Assembly: GCF_023369855.1 (NCBI RefSeq)
Contig: NZ_JAMBPP010000005.1
Coordinates: 62,001-126,000 of the forward strand
From: Actinotalea alkalitolerans
GTDB taxonomy: Bacteria > Actinomycetota > Actinomycetes > Actinomycetales > Cellulomonadaceae
DNA length: 64,000 bases
Direction of reading: 5' to 3'
Shown here: piece after piece, positions 44,739 to 53,344 of the stretch
Position numbering within the stretch: position 1 is the first letter of the stretch
How the letters are laid out: each line of letters begins with the position of its first letter
Position numbers and translations under genes: made by a program
The notes under the pieces: generated by a model
The model's input: only the letters and a program-made list of their open reading frames with translations
Database searches by the model: none
What the model was told of the DNA's origin: nothing

Positions 44739-44765
44739 TCACCACCCGACCTCGTCAGCCGATGG
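44739..44765 (+). promoter_or_regulatory. Flagellar sigma (FliA/WhiG)-like promoter of the chemoreceptor gene
   Basis: GCCGATGG (44758-44765) matches the FliA/WhiG -10 GCCGATAA at 6 of 8 positions. TCAC lies 15 bases upstream (44739-44742), close to the TAAA/TCAA -35. Position and gene function fit a flagellar sigma. Confidence 0.45.
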
Positions 44766-44811
44766 GTGATCGGGACGGATGTCCCGACACCGAGAACGAG
44801 AGCTGGCGACG

Positions 44812-46053
44812 ATGCTTCGACGTACGACGACCCTGGCCGGACCGAGCCAGGAACAGGGCTCCGTGATGGTCACCAGCGGTGCGGTGCGCCGGCTGCTGGG
44901 GCACAACGACGACATCAACCTCGCCGCCGAGGACCTCGCGGAGAGCCTCGGTCGCCTGAACGAGTCGACCCGGGCGACGGCCGGCGCCGCGGAGCAGGCG
45001 AGCGCCGCCACCACCCAGGTCGACGCCGAGGCCACGTCGGTCGCCTCCGCCGTGCAGCAGATGTCGGCGGTCATGCAGGAGGTCGCCCGCTCCGCCACGG
45101 AGGCCGCGACGGTCGCGGCCGAGGCCTCCCAGGTCACCGGGACGGTCGAGTCCGCGGTCACCCGCCTGATGTCCTCGAGCACCGAGATCGGCGGGGTCCT
45201 CAAGACGGTCACGGGGATCTCCGACCAGACCAGGATGCTCGCCCTCAACGCGACGATCGAGGCGGCGCGAGCAGGGGCAGCGGGCCGCGGCTTCTCGGTG
45301 GTCGCCGCGGAGGTCAAGGACCTCGCCGCGCAGACCAGTGACGCGACCGGGCAGATCGGCCAGCAGCTGGCCGTCCTCACGGCCGACTGCCTGGCCGTCG
45401 GCGAGTCGGTCGCGCGGATCGGCGCGGTCCTCGCCCGGGTCGAGGACCTCCAGGCGACGATCGCCTCGGCCGTCGAGGAGCAGACCGCGGCGATCGGGGA
45501 GATCACCCGCTCGGCGTCCAGCACGGCGCAGGCCGCATCCGAGATGAGCCGGTCGGTCGCCGCCTCTGCCGACGCGGCGCGCGTCGCGGGCGAGGCGATG
45601 GCCCGGTCCCGTGAGTGGCTCGAGCGGCTCAGCACGGTGGTCCAGGCCAGCCAGACGGAGGTCGCCGGGATCGGCGCGGACGTCGAGGTGCACCCGCTGC
45701 GGAAGGCGATCGCGGCGCACGCCGCCTGGAAGAAGCGGCTCCGGGAGGCGATCGACACCGGCCGTCGGCCCGAGGGGGTCGACCTCGCGACGGCCGGGCG
45801 TGACGACGTGTGCGCCTTCGGCACGTGGCTGCACTCGGGGGAGGCGGCCAGGCTCGACGCCGCACGCACCGCCACGGTCACCAAGCAGCACGCGACGTTC
45901 CACCGGTCTGCCGGCGCGGTGCTCTCGGCAGCGGTCTCCGGACGACGTGAGGAGGCCACGGCCTTGATGGGCGCCTCGGACGGGTACACCGGTGCGGCGT
46001 CGGCGCTGACCGACAGCCTGGTCGGCTGGGTGCGGCTGGTCGAGGGCCCCTGA
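44812..46053 (+). CDS. Soluble methyl-accepting chemotaxis protein with zinc-binding CZB domain
   Basis: A 413-residue cytosolic chemoreceptor with no transmembrane helix. A short N-terminal part leads into a long MCP signalling coiled coil (about 20-290) whose conserved tip is [20 protein letters not shown]. At the C-terminus is a CZB domain (about 295-410) with the metal ligands in [18 protein letters not shown] and [12 protein letters not shown] domains bind zinc and let chemoreceptors respond to oxidants such as hypochlorous acid. The start may be 44779 instead. The host is flagellated, so it likely feeds CheA. Confidence 0.9.
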   Translation: MLRRTTTLAGPSQEQGSVMVTSGAVRRLLGHNDDINLAAEDLAESLGRLNESTRATAGAAEQASAATTQVDAEATSVASAVQQMSAVMQEVARSATEAATVAAEASQVTGTVESAVTRLMSSSTEIGGVLKTVTGISDQTRMLALNATIEAARAGAAGRGFSVVAAEVKDLAAQTSDATGQIGQQLAVLTADCLAVGESVARIGAVLARVEDLQATIASAVEEQTAAIGEITRSASSTAQAASEMSRSVAASADAARVAGEAMARSREWLERLSTVVQASQTEVAGIGADVEVHPLRKAIAAHAAWKKRLREAIDTGRRPEGVDLATAGRDDVCAFGTWLHSGEAARLDAARTATVTKQHATFHRSAGAVLSAAVSGRREEATALMGASDGYTGAASALTDSLVGWVRLVEGP

Positions 46054-46112
46054 GAGCGACCCTGTGCGAGGCTGCGGGGGCCGACGCCGTCGACCACCCC
46101 GAGGAGTCCCGC

Positions 46113-46883
46113 ATGGATGAGCTGCCCAGCTTCGACCTGAGCGGTCGCACCGCACTGGTGACGGCCGCCGGGCGGGGGCTCGGTCGGGCCACCGCCCTGG
46201 CGCTGGCCGCGGCGGGCGCGGACATCGCCCTCGGGCTGCGGGACGTGACCACCGGCGGCGAGCTCGTCGAGCGCGTCGAGTCCCTCGGGCGCAGGGTGCT
46301 CCCGCTGCAGATGGACGTGACCGACCTGACCCAGGTGCGGTCCGCCGTCGACGCCGCCGTCGAGCACTTCGGGTCGATCGACATCCTGGTCAACAACGCG
46401 GGCATCGCCCCCGGCAACCCCGCCGAGGACGTCACCGAGGAGGACTTCGACCGCACCCTGCTGGTCAACCTCAAGGGCACGTACTTCACCAGCCAGTACG
46501 TGGGCCGGCACATGCTCGAGCGCGGCTACGGCCGCATCGTCATGATCGGCTCGCAGGCGGGGGAGATCGCCCTGCCCGAGGAGTCCGTCTACTGCATGAC
46601 CAAGGCCGGGATCGCGCACCTGACCCGCTGCCTGGCCGTGGAGTGGGGGTCGCGCGGGATCACCGTCAACAACGTCGCCCCGACCTTCGTGGAGACCGAC
46701 GGCACCCGCCCCGTGCTCGACGACCCGGCCTTCCGTGCCGACGTGGTCGAACGCATCGCGGCTCTGCACCGCATCGGCCGTCCGGTCGAGGTCGCCGGCG
46801 CCGTCGTCTTCCTCGTCTCGCCCGCCGCCTCCCTGATCACCGGTCACACCCTGCTCATCGACGGCGGCTGGACCGCCCGCTGA
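46113..46883 (+). CDS. SDR family oxidoreductase
   Basis: A 256-residue classical short-chain dehydrogenase. The cofactor motif is TAAGRGLGRATALALAAAGA, NNAG is present, and the catalytic Ser (MIGSQAG) and Tyr-Lys pair (VYCMTK) are intact. VAWxP-like NNVAPTFVETDG and the C-terminal GHTLLIDGGW are typical of 3-oxoacyl or sugar/polyol dehydrogenases. The start is supported by GAGGAG upstream. The substrate is unknown. Confidence 0.92.
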   Translation: MDELPSFDLSGRTALVTAAGRGLGRATALALAAAGADIALGLRDVTTGGELVERVESLGRRVLPLQMDVTDLTQVRSAVDAAVEHFGSIDILVNNAGIAPGNPAEDVTEEDFDRTLLVNLKGTYFTSQYVGRHMLERGYGRIVMIGSQAGEIALPEESVYCMTKAGIAHLTRCLAVEWGSRGITVNNVAPTFVETDGTRPVLDDPAFRADVVERIAALHRIGRPVEVAGAVVFLVSPAASLITGHTLLIDGGWTAR

Positions 46884-47197
46884 CCCCAGCCCTCTAGCCC
46901 CAGCCCTCACACCCCTCACACCCCTCCACCCCTCTCACCCCCCCAGCCCCCTCACCCCCAGCCCCAGCCCCCTCACCCCCAGCCCCAGCCCCCTGGTCCC
47001 GTGGTCAACCCCGAGATCGGGCTTTCCGCTGCTATCCCGTTGCGGAAAGCGACGGAAACCCCCATCTCGACGCCGGGCTGTCCCGGGCCCGGGCTCTGGG
47101 GGCGCGGGTGCGGGCGGGCGCGGGTGCGGGCGGGCGGGCTCGCGGGCGGGCCGGGGGTGTGCGGGCGGGCAGTCGGTACGGTCGTGGGGTGGTGGTG
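46884..47197. other. Gene-free region with C-rich repeats and a nested inverted repeat
   Basis: From about 46886 to 46993 the plus strand is a run of short CCCCTCAC, CCCCAG and CAGCCC units. Around 47012-47069 is a nested inverted repeat: CGAGAT/ATCTCG outside, GCTTTCCGC (47021-47029) and GCGGAAAGC (47042-47050) inside. From about 47095 to 47170 the strand is G-rich with repeated GCGGGTGCGGGCGG units. No gene is seen. Confidence 0.6.
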
Positions 47198-48763
47198 ATG
47201 GAGGTGCTGGCGGCGTCGCCGTTGTTGACCTTGTTCGTGGTCGTCGCCCTGGGGACGGCTGTGGGTGCGGTGCCGGTGGGGCCGGTGCGCTTCGGTGCGG
47301 CGGGGGCGCTGTTCGTCGGGCTGGCGCTGGGCGCCCTGGACCCGCGGCTCGGTGAGGGTCTGGTGCTGGTGCAGACCCTGGGGCTGGCCCTCTTCGTCTA
47401 CACGGTCGGTCTTGCGGCCGGCAGCACCTTCTTCCGGGACCTGCGTCGCCAGCTCCCGCTGATGGGGGTCGGCGTCGCCGTGCTGCTGGTCGCGGCCACC
47501 ACCGCCGCGGTGGTCGGCAGGCTGCTCGGGGTGGACGGACCGCTCGCCGCGGGGGCGTTCACCGGAGCCCTGACCTCGACACCGGCGCTGGCCGCGGCGA
47601 CTGCGGCCGCGGGGGACGACGTCCCGGCCGTGGGCTACTCGCTGGCGTACCCGATCGGCGTGGTCGTGGCGATCCTCGTGGTGGGTGCGACCGTGAGCCG
47701 CCGCTGGCCGGCCCGTCGCGACCCGCAGCCCGCCGCCGGGGTCGGTCTGGAGGCGGCGACGGCCGAGGTCGACCGGGTGGTGCGGCTCGGCGACGTGCCG
47801 GGGTTCGCCGAGCAGGCCGTGCGGATGTCGTACCTCTCGCGGGAGGGGCGCACCCGCGTGGTGACCCCCGACGAGCAGCTCCAGCCGGGGGACAGGGTCG
47901 TGGTCGTCGGTCCGCGCGAGGAGGTCGCGCTCGCCGTCGGGCACCTCGGACGTCGGCTCACCGAGCACCTCGCCGACGACCGCACCTCGGTCGAGAACCA
48001 ACGGTTCGTGGTCTCCGACCGCCGGGTCGCTGGCCGCACCGTGGCCGAGCTCGACATGGCCGGTCGGTTCGATGGCGTGGTGACCCGGGTGCGTCGCGGT
48101 GACCTGGACCTGCTGGCCCGCGACGACCTGACCCTCGAGCTGGGTGACCGGGTGCTCGCGGTCGTCCCGCGCGACCGCCTCGAGGGGGTCTCGGAGTTCT
48201 TCGGGGACTCCGAGCGGCGCGTCTCGGAGATCGACGCGATCACCGTGGGGGTCGGTCTGGGTCTGGGGCTGCTCATCGGGCTGGTCACGGTGCCGCTGCC
48301 CGGCGGCGTCGTGTTCGCGCTCGGGTCGGCTGCCGGGCCGCTCATCGTGGGGATGGTGCTCGGCAGGCTCGAGCGCAGCGGCCCGCTGGTGTGGGGCATG
48401 CCGCTGGCCGCGAACCTGACGATCCGCCAGCTCGGGCTGCTGCTGTTCCTCGCGGCCGTGGGGCTCTCCTCGGGGCAGGCCTTCGCCGCCCAGGCGTTCA
48501 CCGGGACCGGTCTGCGGGTCGCGGTGCTGGCCCTGGCGGTCGTCGGGGTGTCGAGCGTGCTGTTCGTGGTGGGGGCCCGGGCCGCGGGGGCCAGCGCGCC
48601 GCGCGCGGCCGGTGCGCTCGCGGGCTTCGTCGGTCAGCCGGCGATCCTGGCCCATGCGGCGTCCCGGGTGGTCGACGAGCGCGTCGAGGCGGGGTACGCG
48701 GCGCTCTTCGCCCTGGGGATCATCGTCAAGATCCTGCTGGTCCAGGTGCTCGTCGTCCTCTGA
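47198..48763 (+). CDS. AspT/YidE-family permease with TrkA-C (RCK) domains
   Basis: A 521-residue membrane protein. About five helices (1-165, including GAFTGALTSTPALAAATAAA), then two cytosolic RCK_C domains (about 185-345; LQPGDRVVVVGPREE and LELGDRVLAVVPRDR), then five or six more helices (365-520, including GFVGQPAILAHAASRV). This is the aspartate:alanine exchanger / YidE layout. The start is ATG 47198, though GTG codons just upstream are possible. Substrate unknown, probably an organic anion. Confidence 0.88.
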   Translation: MEVLAASPLLTLFVVVALGTAVGAVPVGPVRFGAAGALFVGLALGALDPRLGEGLVLVQTLGLALFVYTVGLAAGSTFFRDLRRQLPLMGVGVAVLLVAATTAAVVGRLLGVDGPLAAGAFTGALTSTPALAAATAAAGDDVPAVGYSLAYPIGVVVAILVVGATVSRRWPARRDPQPAAGVGLEAATAEVDRVVRLGDVPGFAEQAVRMSYLSREGRTRVVTPDEQLQPGDRVVVVGPREEVALAVGHLGRRLTEHLADDRTSVENQRFVVSDRRVAGRTVAELDMAGRFDGVVTRVRRGDLDLLARDDLTLELGDRVLAVVPRDRLEGVSEFFGDSERRVSEIDAITVGVGLGLGLLIGLVTVPLPGGVVFALGSAAGPLIVGMVLGRLERSGPLVWGMPLAANLTIRQLGLLLFLAAVGLSSGQAFAAQAFTGTGLRVAVLALAVVGVSSVLFVVGARAAGASAPRAAGALAGFVGQPAILAHAASRVVDERVEAGYAALFALGIIVKILLVQVLVVL

Positions 48764-48848
48764 CCGGCCGCGAGACCCTGCCCGGACCAGTACCGGGCCT
48801 GGACATCACAACTCGGTCACAGGCCTTGACCCGGCACGATTCGGGCGC

Positions 48849-48886
48849 GTTGACTACGTAGTCAACGGAATGACAGCGCAGTCAAC
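48849..48886. promoter_or_regulatory. LacI-type operator
   Basis: GTTGACTACGTAGTCAAC (48849-48866) is a perfect 18-bp palindrome with a central CG, as LacI-family operators have. A half-site GCAGTCAAC follows at 48878-48886. It lies just upstream of the LacI gene that heads the beta-galactoside operon, so the regulator probably represses itself and everything downstream. Confidence 0.85.
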
Positions 48887-48899
48887 CGAAGGCGAGCGC

Positions 48900-49940
48900 A
48901 TGACCCTCGAGACCGCCCGGACGGCCGGACGTCCCGTGATGACGGACGTCGCGCGTCTCGCCGGGGTCTCCCAGAAGACGGTCTCCCGCGTCATCAACGA
49001 CGCCCCCAACGTCAGCGACGACGTCCGTGGTCGGGTCCTGGCCGCGATCGCCTCGCTCGGGTACCGACCCAACCCGGCCGCCCGCGCCCTGGTCACCCAG
49101 CGCACCCGGGTGCTGGGCATCGTGACCCCCGGCACGGCTCTCTACGGCCCCACGGCCCAGCTCTTCGGCATCGAGCGCGCCGCCTGGACCGCCGGGTACT
49201 CGGTGGTCATCGTCTCCACCGCGGGCAGCTCGGGACAGGAGCTCGGGCGGGCGATCGACCGCCTCGTCGACCACGGCGTCGAGGGCATCGTCCTCGCCGG
49301 CTCGATCACCGTCGAAGATCTTGCTCCCGACGCGTTCCACGGGATTCCCGCGATCAGCGTCGGCGACCCGCTCAGCGGGATCCTCACCTGCCCCGCGGTC
49401 GCCCCCGACCAGCGCGGCGGGGCCCGTCTGGCGACCGAGCACCTGCTCGCCCTGGGGCACCGCACGGTCTGGCACGTCGCCGGGCCGGACTCGTGGTTCT
49501 CGGCGAACTCCCGCCTCGAGGGCTGGCGGGAGGCGCTCGTGGCGGCCGGTGCGCCCGTGCCCGAGCCGATCAGCGGGGACTGGACGGCGCGGGCCGGCTA
49601 CGAGGCCGGGCTCGAGCTTGCGGCCCGCCCCGAGGTCACGGCCGTCTTCGCGGCCAACGACCAGATGGCGATCGGTCTGATGCGCGCCCTGGTCGAGGCA
49701 GGTCGTCGCGTGCCCCAGGACGTCTCGGTGGTCGGCTTCGACGACGAGCCCGACTCGGGCTACCTGCTCATCCCGCTGACCACCGTGCGACAGGACTTCG
49801 AGGTGACCACCGGTCGCGCGGTCGCCGAGCTCGTCCGATCGATCACCGGAGAGGAGTCCAGCCACGGCACCACCACGATCCCCGTCGACCTCGTCATCCG
49901 GTCCAGCTCAGGACCCGCACCCCGAACCGCTCCCGACTGA
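48900..49940 (+). CDS. LacI-family transcriptional regulator of the galactoside operon
   Basis: A 346-residue regulator. The N-terminal LacI helix-turn-helix and hinge read MTDVARLAGVSQKTVSRVIN then VRGRVLAAIASLGYRPNPAA. The periplasmic-binding-like effector domain ends in VSVVGFDDEPDSGYLLIPLT. ATG 48900 is chosen for GAAGGCGAG upstream; ATG 48870 lies inside the operator region. It is followed within 45 bp by a sugar importer and two GH42 beta-galactosidases, so its inducer is probably a galactoside or galactose. Confidence 0.92.
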   Translation: MTLETARTAGRPVMTDVARLAGVSQKTVSRVINDAPNVSDDVRGRVLAAIASLGYRPNPAARALVTQRTRVLGIVTPGTALYGPTAQLFGIERAAWTAGYSVVIVSTAGSSGQELGRAIDRLVDHGVEGIVLAGSITVEDLAPDAFHGIPAISVGDPLSGILTCPAVAPDQRGGARLATEHLLALGHRTVWHVAGPDSWFSANSRLEGWREALVAAGAPVPEPISGDWTARAGYEAGLELAARPEVTAVFAANDQMAIGLMRALVEAGRRVPQDVSVVGFDDEPDSGYLLIPLTTVRQDFEVTTGRAVAELVRSITGEESSHGTTTIPVDLVIRSSSGPAPRTAPD

Positions 49941-49985
49941 GCACCGCCCGAGCATCAGCACACCTACAAGGAAGTTGGTAGTGAC

Positions 49986-51326
49986 ATGCACCCGAGAAGC
50001 ACGAGACGGCTCGTCGCCCTCACGGCGACGACCCTGGCAGGCGCCCTGGCACTGACCGCCTGCGGCAACGGCGACGGCCCCGCGGAGGAGGTCGCCGAGG
50101 ACGACTTCGAGGCCGCGATGACCACCGACACGAGCCTGACGTTCTGGACCTGGGTGCCCGACATCCAGAACCAGGTCGACATGTTCATGGAGGAGTACCC
50201 GGCCATCGACGTCGAGGTGGTGAACGTCGGCCAGGGCGCCGACCACTACCAGCAGATGCGCACGGCCCTGGAGGCCGGCTCGGGCTTCCCGGACGTCACT
50301 CAGATCGAGTTCCAGTACATCTCGTCCTTCCGGCTGGGCGACAACCTCCTGGACCTCGCCCCGTACGTCGGGGACCTCTCCGCCAACTACCCCGAGTGGG
50401 TGTGGTCGCAGGTCACGGTCGACGACGCCCTGTACGCCATCCCCCAGGACACCGGCCCGCTGGGCCTGCTGTACCGCGAGGACCTCTTCGCCGAGGCGGG
50501 CATCGAGGTGCCCACCACCTGGGAGGAGTACGCCGAGGCGGCGCGCACCTACCGCGAGGCGAACCCCGACGGGTACATCACCAACATGCCGGGCAACGAC
50601 CCCGGCCAGTTCGCCGGCTTCATGTGGCAGGCCGGAGCCCGACCCTTCGGCTACGACGGTGAGGAGACCGTCCGGATCGACCTGATGAGCCCCGAGGTCC
50701 AGCGCGTCACCCAGTACTGGCAGGACCTCATCCAGGAGGACCTGGTCGCGGTCGACCCGGACTTCACCGACCAGTGGTACCAGGGGCTGGCCAACGGCGT
50801 GTACGCGAGCTGGCCGACGGCGGCCTGGGCGCCGGTCTTCCTGCAGGGCACGGCGGGCAACACCAGCGGCCTGTGGCGCGCCACCGAGATCCCCCAGTGG
50901 GAGGAGGGTCAGAACGTCTCGGGCAACTGGGGCGGGTCGACCAACGCGGTGCTCAGCGGGACCGAGAACCCGATCGCTGCTGCGGAGCTCGCCCGGTGGA
51001 TCAACGTCGAGCGTGAGCCGGCGCTGCGGTTCGCCAACGAGCAGTTCCTCTTCCCGCCGTCCAACGAGATCCTCCAGGACGCCGACTTCCTCGAGGAGGA
51101 GTCGGAGTTCTACGGCGGTGAGCAGGTCAACCGGAAGTTCGCGGAGATCTCCGAGACCGTCGAGGTCGACTTCGAGTGGCTGCCGTTCATGGACTACGTG
51201 TACTCCTCGTTCGGGGAGACGGTCGGCAGCGCCATCGCCGACCGTGGCGACATGATGGCCGCCCTCCAGGCCTGGAACGACGACGTCATCCAGTACGCCG
51301 AGTCGCAGGGCTTCACCGTCGAGTGA
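49986..51326 (+). CDS. Sugar ABC transporter substrate-binding lipoprotein
   Basis: A 446-residue lipoprotein (signal peptide ending ALALTAC) of the family 1 sugar-binding proteins: LTFWTWVPDIQNQVDMFMEE, GADHYQQMRTALEAGSGFPD, WGGSTNAVLSG. AAGGAAG precedes the ATG. It would capture a beta-galactoside or galacto-oligosaccharide outside the cell for the two permeases that follow. No ATPase gene is in the operon, so a shared MsiK-type ATPase elsewhere is presumed. Confidence 0.92.
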   Translation: MHPRSTRRLVALTATTLAGALALTACGNGDGPAEEVAEDDFEAAMTTDTSLTFWTWVPDIQNQVDMFMEEYPAIDVEVVNVGQGADHYQQMRTALEAGSGFPDVTQIEFQYISSFRLGDNLLDLAPYVGDLSANYPEWVWSQVTVDDALYAIPQDTGPLGLLYREDLFAEAGIEVPTTWEEYAEAARTYREANPDGYITNMPGNDPGQFAGFMWQAGARPFGYDGEETVRIDLMSPEVQRVTQYWQDLIQEDLVAVDPDFTDQWYQGLANGVYASWPTAAWAPVFLQGTAGNTSGLWRATEIPQWEEGQNVSGNWGGSTNAVLSGTENPIAAAELARWINVEREPALRFANEQFLFPPSNEILQDADFLEEESEFYGGEQVNRKFAEISETVEVDFEWLPFMDYVYSSFGETVGSAIADRGDMMAALQAWNDDVIQYAESQGFTVE

Positions 51327-51333
51327 CCCCCAC

Positions 51334-51365
51334 GGGTGGGCGGGCCGGTGGCGGCCCGCCCACCC
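51334..51365 (+). terminator. Intercistronic hairpin after the binding-protein gene
   Basis: GGGTGGGCGGGCC (51334-51346) and GGCCCGCCCACCC (51353-51365) form a perfect 13-bp stem with a six-base loop. It lies between the stop of the binding-protein gene and the ribosome site of the permease gene. Such hairpins stabilise or partly terminate the message so that the binding protein is made in excess. Confidence 0.7.
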
Positions 51366-51390
51366 CTCACCGAAAGGGGTGTGGACGACG

Positions 51391-52362
51391 ATGTCCAGCA
51401 CCGAGACCCAGCAGAAGGACCGTCCGGGGTCACGGCCTCCCGGCCGGCAGAAGGGGGAGCGGGACCGCGCTCCGCACGACACCGGGATGCGGCGTCGTGA
51501 GGAGCGCGCGGCGTACCTCTTCGTGCTCCCGTTCCTCATCGTCTTCGTCGCGATGCTCGTGGTCCCCCTCGCGTACTCGGGGTACCTCTCGTTCTTCCGT
51601 CAGCGGCTGATCGGCGCGACGTCGTTCGTCGGGCTCGAGAACTACGTCCGCGCGGTGCAGGACCAGACCTTCCTGGACGGCGTGATGCGGATGGTGCAGT
51701 TCCTGCTCATCCAGGTCCCGATCATGCTGACCCTGTCGTTGGTCTTCGCCCTGATCCTGGACAGCGGGCGGCTACGACTGCAGCGCTTCGTGCGGCTGAG
51801 CATCTTCGTCCCCTACGCGGTGCCCGGCGTCATCGCCGCCCTCATGTGGGGCTACCTGTACGGACGCGACTTCGGGCCGTTCGCGCAGGTCGCACGCGCG
51901 CTCGACATGGCACCACCCCAGTTCCTGAGTCACGAGGTGATGCTCTACTCGATCATGAACATCGTCACCTGGAGCTTCGTCGGCTACAACATGATCATCA
52001 TCTTCGCCGCGCTCCGGGCGATCCCCACCGAGCTGTACGAGGCCGCCCGGGTCGACGGCGCGGGCGAGGTCCGGGTGGCCTGGTCGATCAAGATCCCCGC
52101 GGTCCGGCCGGCTCTGCTGCTCACCACGATCTTCTCGGTGATCGGCACGTTCCAGCTGTTCAACGAGCCGAACATCCTGCGCTCGATCGCGCCGAACGTC
52201 ATCGGCGTCGGCTACACCCCGAACCTCTACGCCTACAACCTCGCCTTCATCGGCAGGGAGATCAACTACGCAGCCGCTATCGCCTTCCTGCTCGGCACCG
52301 TGATCATGGCCGTCTCCTACGTCGTCCAGCTCAGCGCCCTGCGGAAGGAGCGCCGCTCATGA
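51391..52362 (+). CDS. Sugar ABC transporter permease (MalF-like)
   Basis: A 323-residue permease with a 40-residue polar N-terminus, six transmembrane helices and the EAA loop EAARVDGAGEVRVAWSIKIP. The start is ATG 51391, nine bases after the GGGGTG ribosome site; the in-frame GTG 51379 overlaps that site. It overlaps the second permease by 4 bp. Confidence 0.93.
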   Translation: MSSTETQQKDRPGSRPPGRQKGERDRAPHDTGMRRREERAAYLFVLPFLIVFVAMLVVPLAYSGYLSFFRQRLIGATSFVGLENYVRAVQDQTFLDGVMRMVQFLLIQVPIMLTLSLVFALILDSGRLRLQRFVRLSIFVPYAVPGVIAALMWGYLYGRDFGPFAQVARALDMAPPQFLSHEVMLYSIMNIVTWSFVGYNMIIIFAALRAIPTELYEAARVDGAGEVRVAWSIKIPAVRPALLLTTIFSVIGTFQLFNEPNILRSIAPNVIGVGYTPNLYAYNLAFIGREINYAAAIAFLLGTVIMAVSYVVQLSALRKERRS

Positions 52363-53321
52363 CCTCCCAGCCCCTGGCCGCCGACCCCACGGTCGGCACG
52401 GCTCACGACCCGGCCGACGGCGCCCCGCCCCCTCCCGGACCGGGGGGCAGGGTGCGGCGCCGCCGCGGTTCGGTCCACGGCTCGCCCAGCACCATCCTGA
52501 CGATCGCCGTCCTAGGCGCCGTCGCCTACTTCCTGCTGCCGCTGTGGTGGCTCGCGGTGGCGTCCACCAAGTCCAACACCGGGCTGTTCACCTCGTTCGG
52601 GCTGTGGTTCGCCGACGACTTCAACCTGCTGCAGAACATCCGCGACGTGTTCACCTTCCAGAACGGGATCTTCCTGGTCTGGACCCGCAACACGGTGTTC
52701 TACGCGGTGGTCAGCGCCGTGGGCGCGGCGGGCCTCGCGACGGCCGCGGGGTACGCCTTCGCCAAGCTGCGCTTCCGCGGGAGCACGGTGCTGTTCGCGG
52801 GCATCCTCGGGGCGATCATGATCCCGCTCACGGCCCTCGCCATCCCGACGTACCTGCTGTTCGCCCGCGTGGGACTCACCGACACCCCGTGGGCGATCAT
52901 CCTGCCGTCCCTGGTCAGCCCGTTCGGCGTCTACCTCATGCGGGTCTACGCGGCCGGCGCCGTGCCCGACTCGCTGCTCGAGGCGGCGCGGGTGGACGGC
53001 GCGAGCGAGGCGCGCATCTTCTTCAGCATCGCCCTGCGGCTGCTCGCCCCGGGCTTCGTCACGGTGCTGCTGTTCGCCCTGGTCGCCACCTGGAACAACT
53101 ACTTCCTGCCGCTGATCATGCTCAGCAGCCCCGAGTGGTACCCGCTGACGGTCGGCCTGGCCCAGTGGCAGTCGACCTCCCAGGCGGGCTCGGGGTCGCA
53201 GGCCCTGTTCTCCATGGTGATCACCGGGTCGTTCGTCTCGATCATCCCGCTGATCGTCGCGTTCCTCTTCCTGCAGCGGTACTGGCAGTCGGGCCTGGCC
53301 GCCGGCGGCGTCAAGCAGTGA
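52359..53321 (+). CDS. Sugar ABC transporter permease (MalG-like)
   Basis: A 320-residue permease with a proline- and arginine-rich N-terminal tail and six helices. The EAA loop is EAARVDGASEARIFFSIALR. It forms the membrane channel with the MalF-like protein whose gene it overlaps. The GH42 gene starts 24 bp after it. Confidence 0.93.
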   Translation: MTSQPLAADPTVGTAHDPADGAPPPPGPGGRVRRRRGSVHGSPSTILTIAVLGAVAYFLLPLWWLAVASTKSNTGLFTSFGLWFADDFNLLQNIRDVFTFQNGIFLVWTRNTVFYAVVSAVGAAGLATAAGYAFAKLRFRGSTVLFAGILGAIMIPLTALAIPTYLLFARVGLTDTPWAIILPSLVSPFGVYLMRVYAAGAVPDSLLEAARVDGASEARIFFSIALRLLAPGFVTVLLFALVATWNNYFLPLIMLSSPEWYPLTVGLAQWQSTSQAGSGSQALFSMVITGSFVSIIPLIVAFLFLQRYWQSGLAAGGVKQ

Positions 53322-53344
53322 CCTCAGAAAGGACCACCTCGCTC

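Noticed and set aside
44739-46919. A 726-codon minus-strand frame across the chemoreceptor and SDR genes.
   Set aside because: It covers two real plus-strand genes and their intergenic region; the translated sequence shows no domain.
46973-48655. A 560-codon minus-strand frame opposite the AspT-type permease.
   Set aside because: The translation is almost entirely Arg/Gly/His/Asp/Glu/Pro. The opposite strand encodes a recognisable permease.
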